Below are positions 7,469 to 14,153 of a stretch of DNA of 16,692 nt, piece by piece. Source of the DNA: Candidatus Cloacimonadota bacterium (GTDB lineage: Bacteria > Cloacimonadota > Cloacimonadia > Cloacimonadales > Cloacimonadaceae). The stretch is from contig VGPI01000020.1 in NCBI GenBank assembly GCA_016875595.1, positions 1 through 16,692 on the forward strand, written 5' to 3'. The position numbers were made by a program, and so were the translations under genes. Position 1 is the first letter of the stretch. Every line of letters starts with the position of its first letter. The notes beneath the pieces are model-generated. The model saw only the letters and a list, made by a program, of their open reading frames with translations, made no database searches and was not told the DNA's origin.

Positions 7469-7497
7469 TTGTTGCCGGACATCCATCTGGATATAAG
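7469..7497 (+). promoter_or_regulatory. Candidate promoter of the nitroreductase gene
   Basis: TTGTTG (7469-7474), 17 nt, then TATAAG (7492-7497). The start would lie near 7504, giving a leader of about 65 nt. It is the best pair of boxes in the 171-bp divergent gap. Confidence 0.5.
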
Positions 7498-7568
7498 TGA
7501 TGGGCTCATATAGAAAAAGGCATTGACCTAATCAGCCCGGTGCTGCCTGTGTTCCCGAAGGAGAGATT

Positions 7569-8117
7569 ATGGATATCAAAGAACTGATCATGTCACGTCA
7601 CAGCGTGAGGAGTTACAAAGCAGATCCCCTCTCACCGGAAGTATTGAGTGACATCCTGGAAGCCGGACGGCTGGCACCTTCGGCACAGAACCGTCAGCCC
7701 TGGCGTTTTATCGTTATCCAGGGTACCGACAAGATCAAGTCGCTTTCAGTAAACTGTGGACTGCTCGGACTGTCCAATTTCTTTATCCGGCAGGCACCAT
7801 GCGTGATCATCGCTTGTGCCGATACCCGGCGTTCCATCCGGATCAACGATCAGGACTATTATCTGGTCGATACTGCCATTGCATTCCAACAGATGATGCT
7901 GATGGCTCTGGCGCACGGGATCGGCTCCTGCTGGATCGCCGCCTTTAGCGAAAAGAAACTGCGTAAATGGCTCAAAATAGATGACAAGTGGAAGATCGTG
8001 GCACTATCTCCCTTTGGTTACCCAGCCGAGAAAGATACCTTGCATGCCCGTATGGTCAGCGGTTTTGCCAGATCCAGTAACCGCCTCCCTCTTGAGCAGA
8101 TAGTCCATTATTTCTGA
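7569..8117 (+). CDS. Nitroreductase-family FMN oxidoreductase
   Basis: The 182-residue protein is a compact single-domain nitroreductase. The N-terminal SRHSVRSY (residues 8-15), the APSAQNRQPWRFIVI segment (about 37-51) that binds FMN phosphate, and GIGSCWIAAFSEKKLRKWL in the second half with SPFGYPAE are family hallmarks. Members transfer electrons from NAD(P)H to nitro groups, quinones or flavins and work as cytoplasmic homodimers; the true substrate cannot be read from sequence. The ATG at 7569 follows AAGGAG (7558-7563) by five bases. It stands alone, 62 nt before the adenosine deaminase gene, which has its own promoter. Confidence 0.9.
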   Translation: MDIKELIMSRHSVRSYKADPLSPEVLSDILEAGRLAPSAQNRQPWRFIVIQGTDKIKSLSVNCGLLGLSNFFIRQAPCVIIACADTRRSIRINDQDYYLVDTAIAFQQMMLMALAHGIGSCWIAAFSEKKLRKWLKIDDKWKIVALSPFGYPAEKDTLHARMVSGFARSSNRLPLEQIVHYF

Positions 8118-8125
8118 ACTATTTA

Positions 8126-8153
8126 TTGACACCAAACTCGGCTCGTTTAGATT
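8126..8153 (+). promoter_or_regulatory. Promoter of the adenosine deaminase gene
   Basis: An exact TTGACA (8126-8131) is followed after 16 nt by TAGATT (8148-8153); a GATTAT two bases on is an alternative. The predicted start near 8160 leaves a leader of about 20 nt. Confidence 0.65.
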
Positions 8154-8179
8154 ATCACCAAAACAAGAAGGAATAGATT

Positions 8180-9259
8180 ATGGATACCCGAATCACCCGA
8201 GAATTGATCCACAAACTGCCGAAGACCGATCTGCACGTCCACCTCGATGGATCGGTGCGCATCGAGACCATCATCGATCTGGCAAAGAAACATAACATCA
8301 CGCTGCCGGAGACCGACCCTGAAAAGCTACGCAAGATCATCTGTTGCGGTGCCGACTGCAAGAGCCTGGACGATTATCTCCGCGGCTTTCATATCGTCAA
8401 TCTTGTCCTCCAGAACCGGGAAGGGCTCAAGCGCGCCGCTTATGAACTGGCAGAGGATGCCGCTGCCGAAAACATCCGCTACATGGAAGTGCGCTACTCC
8501 CCCATCCTGCATACCGACGGCGGCATGAAGCTGACCAAGATCTCAGAAGCCGTGATCGATGGCTTGAAAAAGGCAGAGCGTGACTTCAACATCAAGACCG
8601 GAGTGATCATCTGTGGTATCCGCAACATGGATCCGACCACTTCGCTCAAACTTGCCGAACTCGCCATCGCCTTCAAAAACAAAGGCGTGATCGGCTTTGA
8701 CCTTGCCGGCGGTGAGTACAATCATCCCGCTAAAGACCACAAGGATGCCTTCGACCTGGCATTACGCAACAACCTCAACATCACCATCCATGCCGGTGAG
8801 GCATACGGTCCTGAAAGCATCCACCAGGCGATCCACTATTGCGGAACGCATCGAATTGGACATGGCACCCGTTTGGTCGAGGACGGCGATCTGCTGAATT
8901 ATGTAAACGACCATCGCATCCCCTTGGAGATCTGCCTCACCAGTAACTTCCACACCAAAGCCGTGCCCAGTATCAAGTCGCATCCGATTGACTTCTATAT
9001 TGATTACGGCTTACGCGTCACCCTCAATACGGACAACCGCATCATCTCCAATACCACCCTCTCCGATGAGTATATGCTCGCTGTCGAAAAGTTGGGACTT
9101 GACTATTCCACCATCAAAAACATCATTCTCAACGGCTTCAAAAGCGCTTTCCTGCCCTACAAGGAAAGAGTGCGTATGGTCAATGACGCCCTCAAGGAGA
9201 TCGAGGAGATCGAGCTGGCGGAATTTAACACCAAAGTGAAAGTAAAAGAGAAACTCTGA
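8180..9259 (+). CDS. add: Adenosine deaminase family enzyme
   Basis: The enzyme hydrolyses adenosine (or a related aminopurine compound) to inosine and ammonia in purine salvage. The 359-residue protein has every zinc and catalytic motif: HVHLDGS (19-25; H19 and H21), HAGE (204-207), HRIGHG (224-229), SN at 255-256 and NTDN (283-286), where D285 is the zinc ligand. The residue after it is Asn where animal enzymes have a second Asp; NTDN is, as I recall, a common bacterial form and need not change activity. Adenosine deaminase, adenine deaminase and aminofutalosine deaminase share this fold; length and motif spacing favour the first, but I cannot exclude the last. Ribosome site AGAAGG precedes the ATG at 8180. 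Cytoplasmic, own promoter. Confidence 0.88.
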   Translation: MDTRITRELIHKLPKTDLHVHLDGSVRIETIIDLAKKHNITLPETDPEKLRKIICCGADCKSLDDYLRGFHIVNLVLQNREGLKRAAYELAEDAAAENIRYMEVRYSPILHTDGGMKLTKISEAVIDGLKKAERDFNIKTGVIICGIRNMDPTTSLKLAELAIAFKNKGVIGFDLAGGEYNHPAKDHKDAFDLALRNNLNITIHAGEAYGPESIHQAIHYCGTHRIGHGTRLVEDGDLLNYVNDHRIPLEICLTSNFHTKAVPSIKSHPIDFYIDYGLRVTLNTDNRIISNTTLSDEYMLAVEKLGLDYSTIKNIILNGFKSAFLPYKERVRMVNDALKEIEEIELAEFNTKVKVKEKL

Positions 9260-9264
9260 CCCAG

Positions 9265-9434
9265 ATGTAGGGGCGTCTTTCCAAAGCGCCCTATGATACT
9301 ACGACCTCACGGAAACAAAACTATGATCGAACAAATAAAACAGTCCCTCATGTAGGGGCGTCTTTCCAAAGCGCCCTATGATACAACGACCTCACGGAAA
9401 CAAAACTATGATCGAACAAATAAAACAGTCCCTT
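9265..9434 (+). repeat. 85-bp tandem duplication spanning the gmhA start
   Basis: Bases 9265-9348 recur at 9350-9433 with a period of 85 and one internal difference (T9300 against A9385). Each copy holds a small hairpin, TAGGGGCG ... CGCCCTA (9268-9293 and 9353-9378), and the first nine codons of gmhA. Only the second copy runs on into the gene. The near identity means the duplication is recent or kept uniform. Confidence 0.95.
9323..9355 (+). other. Decoy minicistron: duplicated gmhA start, 10 codons
   Basis: The first copy of the duplication begins with the same nine codons as gmhA (MIEQIKQSL), then reads Met and a TAG stop at 9353-9355. It has the same weak upstream context as the real start at 9408, so ribosomes that use one should use the other. 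It is a relic of the duplication that could act as an upstream open frame. Confidence 0.5.
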
Positions 9435-9989
9435 TTGGATGCCTCTGCGACCCTGAACCAATTCATGGATAATGAGCAGAATATCTGCACTATCGGCGAT
9501 ATCGTCAAACTGCTTGCCCGCACCTTCTCCAAAGGCGGAAAAGTGATCATCTTCGGCAATGGCGGCAGCATGTGTGACGCCATGCACTTCGCTGAAGAAC
9601 TCACCGGAAGGTTTCGCAATGACCGGTCTCCGTTTCCGGCTATCGCTATCTCCGACCCATCACATATCACCTGCGTAGCCAATGATTATGGTTTCAACCA
9701 GATCTTTGCGCGTGCCATCAGTGCCTATGCAAAACCGGACGATGTGGTCATTGGCATCTCCACCAGCGGTAATTCTCCCAATGTAATCAATGCCATGCAA
9801 ACCGCTCAGCAAAAGCACTGTTTCACCATCGCCCTGCTCGGGATGAATGGCGGGTTGCTTCGCCACACCTGCGACTATGAATTGACCGTGGAAGCGCAGA
9901 CCTCCGACCGCATTCAGGAAGTGCATATGGCAGTCCTGCACACCATTGTAGAAATGGTGGAGCGGGTAATGGCTGAGGGTGGAGAGTGA
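9408..9989 (+). CDS. gmhA: Phosphoheptose isomerase (sedoheptulose-7-phosphate isomerase)
   Basis: GmhA converts sedoheptulose 7-phosphate to D-glycero-D-manno-heptose 7-phosphate, the first step to the ADP-heptose used in lipopolysaccharide core and some S-layer glycans. The 193-residue product matches the family length. The SIS domain shows GNGGSMCDAMHFAEELTGR (50-68) with H60 and E64, STSGNSPNV (118-126), and DRIQEVH (167-173) with Q170 and H178 corresponding to known zinc and catalytic positions. I chose ATG 9408, since it fits the family's N-terminus; an in-frame ATG at 9378 would add ten unrelated residues from within the repeat hairpin. The ribosome site is weak (CGGA, ten bases away). 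Other heptose genes are absent from the window. The gene converges with tRNA-Asn. Confidence 0.93.
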   Translation: MIEQIKQSLLDASATLNQFMDNEQNICTIGDIVKLLARTFSKGGKVIIFGNGGSMCDAMHFAEELTGRFRNDRSPFPAIAISDPSHITCVANDYGFNQIFARAISAYAKPDDVVIGISTSGNSPNVINAMQTAQQKHCFTIALLGMNGGLLRHTCDYELTVEAQTSDRIQEVHMAVLHTIVEMVERVMAEGGE

Positions 9990-10016
9990 AGGGGGTAGAT
10001 CTGCACAAAAAGAAAC

Positions 10017-10091
10017 TGGCTCCGGAAGAGGGATTCGAACCCCCGACCTAGTGGTTAACAGCCACCCGCTCTACCGCTGAGCTATTCCGGA
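10017..10091 (-). tRNA. tRNA-Asn (GTT)
   Basis: A 75-nt cloverleaf on the minus strand including an encoded CCA. The acceptor TCCGGAA pairs with TTCCGGA, the anticodon loop is CTGTTAA with anticodon GTT, the T loop is TTCGAAT, and the discriminator base is G. Confidence 0.97.
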
Positions 10092-10418
10092 ACCGAATGA
10101 TGGAACGCAATCTTTGGAGAGCTCTTCTTTTGTCAAATGAAATCTTCGATCCTTGATGCCAATCCCCGATCTCTCGGAAGGCGACGGAGAATTCTGATTT
10201 TGAGACTCAATGCACAGGCACTATCATGTCCGGTGATCTAATTGGTGATTGTCGCGATGTAACAATGACACTCAATGTATGTCATTACAAAGACTTGGAG
10301 TGGCTGTTTAAATTCCGACCGCGTCTGGTTCCCGACAACAAGCGTGAAGGTTCATGTAACCAGGCATGGCATCATCCAAATGATAATTGTTGCTGAGGGA
10401 ATCTTCCTGATCCTGAAA
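10092..10418. other. Intergenic stretch between tRNA-Asn and the FGE-fold gene
   Basis: Beyond the tRNA promoter this 327-bp region holds no credible gene. It has an imperfect inverted repeat, TGTAACAATGACA (10258-10270) with TGTCATTACA (10280-10289), of unknown meaning. A 74-codon frame at 10275-10499 overlaps the 3' end of the FGE-fold gene on the other strand and has neither ribosome site nor recognisable motifs. No clear terminator for the FGE-fold gene is visible. Confidence 0.55.
10109..10136 (-). promoter_or_regulatory. Promoter of tRNA-Asn
   Basis: On the minus strand TTGACA (10136-10131) is followed after 16 nt by AAGATT (10114-10109). The start would be near 10102, about ten bases before the tRNA 5' end at 10091. 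Confidence 0.55.
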
Positions 10419-11237
10419 CTAATCGCGACTTATCGTACGGGCAATGCGAAATCCGATATAATTTTTCTTTGTCGTGGGGGCAAAGCAAAAACGGTGTGAA
10501 ACAGAGCAGGTAATGCCGGGAGTGAGCCATGATCCTCCACGCAAAACACGATATGAACCCTTTTCTGGTCCCCGGGGATCTTTATAATCTCCTTTCTCGT
10601 AAGCGCGATGTATGTCCCAACACCATTCCCAGATATTGCCGCTCATATCGTACAACTCGAGCTTATTGGATCTCTTGAGCGCTACTTCACGGGCTCTTTG
10701 ATGCGAATTACCACCATACCAGGCAACTGAATTTATATCAGATGAGCCACTATATCGATAACCTTCCGTATGTTTTCCACCCATAGCGGCAAACATCCAT
10801 TCCATCTCGGTGGGCAGACGGTATCCATCAGCCGTCCAGTCACAGATGATATTTACATGATTGCGATCATCAGCATTCCAACCTGACGGCCAGCTATCAG
10901 GATTGGTGGAGTAACCAGCATAACGATATACCGGAGTAAGTCTCAATGAATCAACCATACTCAACCGATTGCAAAACTCGATGGCGTCAAACCAGGATAC
11001 TGTACTGACCGGTATCATGGCATTGGTGCTATCCCATGCAACTTTCATGACCTCAAAGTACTGTTTCCGCGTGATCTCGGTTTGCCAGATCTGGAAAGCG
11101 GATAGCTCAACCGTCGTTAATGTGTCCCTATCGCGGTAAAAAATACCGCTTTCAACCGTAATCGGCCGGGCAGGTAACACGCCGATAATCAGCAGTAACA
11201 ATACAAGCGACATCAAGCTAATGACGCACAATCTCAT
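10419..11237 (-). CDS. Exported FGE-sulfatase (SUMF1)-fold protein
   Basis: The 272-residue protein begins with a signal peptide (residues 1-23: short basic start, long Leu/Ile core, likely cleavage after LPA). The rest has the formylglycine-generating-enzyme fold: TEITRKQYFEVM, WFDAIEFCNRLS, GYRLPTEMEWMFAA, DMSGNIWEWCWD, RVLRGGSW and the closing GFRIA. In true formylglycine-generating enzymes two Cys follow GGS; by my alignment the first position is Thr239 here while the second is Cys244, so oxidase activity is doubtful. It may be a structural, binding or adhesin-like domain in the periplasm or outside the cell. The ATG at 11237 has GAGG (11246-11243) six bases upstream; an in-frame TTG at 11264 would break the signal peptide. 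It stands alone; function unknown. Confidence 0.8.
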   Translation of the reverse strand: MRLCVISLMSLVLLLLIIGVLPARPITVESGIFYRDRDTLTTVELSAFQIWQTEITRKQYFEVMKVAWDSTNAMIPVSTVSWFDAIEFCNRLSMVDSLRLTPVYRYAGYSTNPDSWPSGWNADDRNHVNIICDWTADGYRLPTEMEWMFAAMGGKHTEGYRYSGSSDINSVAWYGGNSHQRAREVALKRSNKLELYDMSGNIWEWCWDIHRAYEKGDYKDPRGPEKGSYRVLRGGSWLTPGITCSVSHRFCFAPTTKKNYIGFRIARTISRD

Positions 11238-11462
11238 AAATACCTCATGGAATTCAAGTCTCAAGATTCAATGACAGAGCTGAGATACCACAATATCGTC
11301 AAGTACTTTCTGTCGCCGTGGTCAGTTTCTGCAGGTTTGATCAAGACTTCAGCATCGGCTGATCCCATATAGTCAGCGCATAGCCGAGCTCCGTACTTTG
11401 GAACTAAGCATCTGGCAGAGAAAGGATTGAATGATTTGTAAAAAACTCCTGGCTGGTTTTTC

Positions 11463-11468
11463 TTGACA
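11463..11468 (+). promoter_or_regulatory. Candidate -35 box of the tRNA cluster
   Basis: An exact TTGACA lies 36 nt upstream of the initiator tRNA, which is the right distance, but the -10 position is an A-run (about 11485-11490) with no consensus match. Tentative. Confidence 0.35.
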
Positions 11469-11504
11469 GAAAACCCAGCATCGAAAAAAAGGGGATTCTG
11501 AAGA

Positions 11505-11581
<77 letters not shown>

Positions 11582-11590
11582 TTTTTTTGG

Positions 11591-11620
11591 GAGTATTGCC
11601 GAGGCAAATCTCTTTTTTTT
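11591..11620 (+). terminator. Terminator-like hairpin between tRNA-fMet and tRNA-Met
   Basis: TTGCC (11596-11600) and GGCAA (11603-11607) form a tight stem, extended after two mismatches by GAG (11591-11593) with CTC (11610-11612), then eight Ts (11613-11620). The next tRNA starts only six bases later with no room for a promoter of its own, so readthrough or processing must be involved. Confidence 0.55.
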
Positions 11621-11626
11621 AGCTAT

Positions 11627-11703
<77 letters not shown>

Positions 11704-11709
11704 TTTAAT

Positions 11710-11786
11710 GCGCCAGTAGCTCAGTAGGATAGAGCAGCAGCCTTCTAAGCTGCGGGTCAGGGGTTCGAATCCCTTCTGGCGTGCCA
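11710..11786 (+). tRNA. tRNA-Arg (TCT)
   Basis: A 77-nt cloverleaf with encoded CCA, six bases after tRNA-Met. Acceptor GCGCCAG with CTGGCGT (G-U first pair), anticodon loop CTTCTAA, anticodon TCT reading AGA/AGG, discriminator G. Confidence 0.96.
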
Positions 11787-11850
11787 GTATAAACCGTGTA
11801 CAGCATAGATGATGTTTCCTGAGACGACCTGGTCAATCAAGCTTAGCAGT

Positions 11851-11926
11851 GGTGGATGTAGTTCAATGGCAGAGCACCGGATTGTGGTTCCGGGCGTTGT
11901 GGGTTCGAGTCCCATCATCCACCCCA
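11851..11926 (+). tRNA. tRNA-His (GTG)
   Basis: A 76-nt cloverleaf with encoded CCA and the extra 5' G (position -1, base 11851) that pairs with C73, the hallmark of tRNA-His. Anticodon loop TTGTGGT, anticodon GTG. Confidence 0.96.
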
Positions 11927-11994
11927 TTCTGCTCAATTACAGCAACTTCCTTCCCCAATCAGCCCTCTTTTAGTCGCCCTTCTCCACAAAAAAC

Positions 11995-12022
11995 TTGACA
12001 TCAACCCCATATCCGATAATAA
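11995..12022 (+). promoter_or_regulatory. Promoter of the STAS-led gene group
   Basis: TTGACA (11995-12000), 16 nt, then TAATAA (12017-12022); overlapping GATAAT and AATAAT offer other registers. The start near 12029 leaves a leader of about 19 nt with a GAGG ribosome site. Confidence 0.65.
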
Positions 12023-12047
12023 TACTTCGAAATGAAAGAGGTGTGAT

Positions 12048-12356
12048 ATGAGTATTGAACTAAACATCGACAAATCTGTTGCCACGATGAAGATCGAGGG
12101 TATCCTCAACAGCGAGAATTCTTATGTTTTACAAGAGAAGCTGACGGAAGTACTGAATTCTGACGCTACTTTATTGGAGCTCGATCTGGCAGAATGCCGC
12201 AATATCAGCAGCACCGGTATTGGCAAGATTCTCCTGTTTTTCAAGGATTTCATCGGCAAGAATGGTGAGGTCGAAGTCATCCGCTGTTCCAAAAGCGTTT
12301 ATGAGCTTTTTTCCATGCTCAAACTTAACCAACTTTTCACTATCAATCTGGGCTGA
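12048..12356 (+). CDS. STAS-domain anti-anti-sigma (anti-sigma antagonist) protein
   Basis: The 102-residue protein is a single STAS domain like SpoIIAA/RsbV. The central motif ISSTGIGKILLF (53-64) corresponds to the DSSG-type loop; S55 is the probable phosphorylation site. Such proteins bind an HATPase kinase when unphosphorylated and free whatever the kinase was holding, often a sigma factor; they are cytoplasmic. The ATG at 12048 follows GAGG in GAAAGAGGTGTGAT. The next gene, one base after the stop, encodes a REC-HATPase protein that is the obvious binding partner. No sigma factor and no PP2C phosphatase gene lies in the window, so the output and reset arms of the switch are elsewhere. 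Confidence 0.9.
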   Translation: MSIELNIDKSVATMKIEGILNSENSYVLQEKLTEVLNSDATLLELDLAECRNISSTGIGKILLFFKDFIGKNGEVEVIRCSKSVYELFSMLKLNQLFTINLG

Positions 12357-12357
12357 T

Positions 12358-13296
12358 ATGACAAGATCCAAGGCAAGATTGCTGGTCGTGGACGACAGCG
12401 CCAGCATTGTCTCCAGCTTATGCAAAGTGCTGGATCTCTCCGGCTATCACGTCGAGCCCGCCTGCAGCGGAATTGACGCATTACGCAAACTGCACCAGAC
12501 GCATTATGACATTGTCATCTGCGACATCGAAATGCCCGAGCTCACCGGATTGGACTTTCTGCAGAAGATCTCGCGTGATTTTCAGGACGAGGTCTCCGTC
12601 ATATTAATGACCGGTTTTCTCGATCAGGAGTATTTTATCAACGCCATCCGTCTCGGCGCTGCTGATTTTATCCGCAAACCCATCGATACCAAACAACTGC
12701 TGAGCAGCATCGAGCATATCCTCGGCAAGCGCAAGATCAAGGACGAATACCACGAGTTTCAGCAGTATCTCCAGTCCGCTGATTTCAGTTTTTCGATCAT
12801 GCCCGTCAACTTTTCCAAATCCAATCTCTTCAATGCCCTCTCATCCTTCCTCCGGCACAATTTCAAGATCGATCAGCAGGTTCTCAATGAACTGCTCCTC
12901 TGCATGGATGAAATGGTGTACAACGCCTATATCCACGGTACTCTCCAACTGGATCAACAGGAACGCCGTCTGGATTACGCCACTCTCCAAGCCGTTATCA
13001 GTCACAAACTTAGCGACCCGGTCACCGCTGCCCGGAGAATCCGTCTGCGCATAGTGATCAATCGGAATGAGGATTGTGTGATGATCGAAGTGGACGATGA
13101 TGGCGATGGCTTTGATCACCATGCCGTGATGCAAAAAGTACTGTCAGAACAGGACTTGAGTTTGGTCGAACATGGCCGGGGGATCACTCTGTTGTGTCAC
13201 CTGGCGCACAAAGTGGAATTTGAAAACAGCGGCAGAAGAGTTCGGATCACAAAGCACCTTAGCAATGGCGGAACATCCAAACCCGCCAGTATCTGA
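12358..13296 (+). CDS. Response-regulator receiver fused to RsbW-like HATPase switch kinase
   Basis: The 312-residue protein has a receiver domain (about 1-120) with the acidic pair D12-D13, phospho-acceptor D56 in ICDIEMP, T85 and K107 in IRKP, joined to an HATPase domain of the RsbW/SpoIIAB type (about 145-305). The latter shows the N box DEMVYNAYIHG (184-194; E185, N189), the G1 box DDDGDGFD (246-253) and the G2 box HGRGITLL (272-279). No histidine phospho-acceptor (DHp) domain is present, so it should phosphorylate the neighbouring STAS protein on Ser rather than act as a histidine kinase. The receiver would tie that activity to a two-component signal. The ATG at 12358 is one base after the STAS stop; the open frame further upstream is only the STAS gene read out of frame. 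It overlaps prmC by 32 nt. Confidence 0.87.
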   Translation: MTRSKARLLVVDDSASIVSSLCKVLDLSGYHVEPACSGIDALRKLHQTHYDIVICDIEMPELTGLDFLQKISRDFQDEVSVILMTGFLDQEYFINAIRLGAADFIRKPIDTKQLLSSIEHILGKRKIKDEYHEFQQYLQSADFSFSIMPVNFSKSNLFNALSSFLRHNFKIDQQVLNELLLCMDEMVYNAYIHGTLQLDQQERRLDYATLQAVISHKLSDPVTAARRIRLRIVINRNEDCVMIEVDDDGDGFDHHAVMQKVLSEQDLSLVEHGRGITLLCHLAHKVEFENSGRRVRITKHLSNGGTSKPASI

Positions 13297-14101
13297 CATT
13301 CTCCGGAGGTTGGAACAGGAAAGCCAGTCCCGTGGCATTCCTCTTAGCGATTATGTCATAATCCTCTGCGAAATTCTCGACTGCCGTCGTACAGAACTCT
13401 ATCTTGACCGTAATCAAACACTTAACCCTTCCCAGCAGACCCGTCTGGAGGCATTTCTTTCCCGTCTTCACCATCACGAACCGGTCCACTACATCATCGG
13501 CAAAACCTGGTTCTACGGTAGAGAATTCCTGGTCAATCCCGCCGTACTGATCCCCCGTCCCGAGACCGAAGGACTGGTTGAGCTTGTTTTGCCACGGATC
13601 AGACCTTCAATGCGAATCCTCGACATTGGCACCGGTAGCGGAGTGATCGCCATTTCTATTAAAGCTGCCCTGCCGGACTTGACCGTCGATGCCACCGACC
13701 TCAGTTCCGAGGCATTATCCTGTGCTCAACTCAATGCCCGTAACCACCATTGTGACATCACTTTTTATGAGACCGACCTCTATCCGCCGATACCTGTCAC
13801 CTATGACACCATCATTAGCAATCCGCCCTACATCAGTCCCGGAGATTACTCCGCTCTCCCTCCTCAGATCAGGGACTTTGAACCGACCCTTGCTTTGATC
13901 GCTCGGGAACAGGGGATGCAATTTTACCGGCAGATCCTTTCCCGGTCACAACCTTACCGTCACTCCCAGACCACCTTCTTTTTTGAGATCGGCAGCAGCC
14001 AGGCACCGATGATCGGAAAACTGGCACTGGAAACCGGATTTCACCAGGTGGAGATTAAAAAAGACCTGAATGGGCTTGACCGATTTGCGGTGATCAATTA
14101 G
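13265..14101 (+). CDS. prmC: Release factor glutamine N5-methyltransferase
   Basis: PrmC methylates the Gln of the GGQ motif in release factors RF1 and RF2, using S-adenosylmethionine. The 278-residue protein has the N-terminal helical domain, then HYIIGKTWFYGREF and IPRPETE before the Rossmann motif I DIGTGSGVIAI, and the catalytic NPPY at 186-189 followed by FEPTLALI, all typical. ATG 13265 gives the expected length; frames upstream of it are within the REC-HATPase gene and spurious. No good ribosome site precedes it, which together with the 32-nt overlap suggests coupling to translation of the gene before. prfA is not next to it, unlike in many bacteria. murA follows after 52 nt. Confidence 0.94.
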   Translation: MAEHPNPPVSDILRRLEQESQSRGIPLSDYVIILCEILDCRRTELYLDRNQTLNPSQQTRLEAFLSRLHHHEPVHYIIGKTWFYGREFLVNPAVLIPRPETEGLVELVLPRIRPSMRILDIGTGSGVIAISIKAALPDLTVDATDLSSEALSCAQLNARNHHCDITFYETDLYPPIPVTYDTIISNPPYISPGDYSALPPQIRDFEPTLALIAREQGMQFYRQILSRSQPYRHSQTTFFFEIGSSQAPMIGKLALETGFHQVEIKKDLNGLDRFAVIN

Positions 14102-14103
14102 TT
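14076..14103 (+). promoter_or_regulatory. Possible internal promoter for murA
   Basis: TTGACC (14076-14081), 16 nt, then TTAGTT (14098-14103), overlapping the last codons of prmC. It keeps the spacing seen at the other promoters in the window but is off consensus at both boxes. Would let murA be transcribed apart from the STAS group. Confidence 0.3.
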
Positions 14104-14153
14104 AGTAACTTTTCTGTGGAAATTGAATTAGTTCCCGATGAGGTGAATACAAT

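Noticed and set aside
9378..9407. Earlier in-frame ATG for gmhA
   Set aside because: It sits in the repeat hairpin, lacks a ribosome site, and adds ten residues not expected for the family.
10275..10499. 74-codon plus-strand frame near the FGE-fold gene
   Set aside because: No ribosome site or family signal and it overlaps the conserved C-terminus of the FGE-fold gene on the other strand.
12220..12357. N-terminal extension of the REC-HATPase protein
   Set aside because: This part is the STAS gene in another frame; the receiver domain begins right after ATG 12358.
13172..13264. N-terminal extension of PrmC
   Set aside because: It lies inside the G2-box region of the REC-HATPase gene; PrmC from 13265 already has full length.
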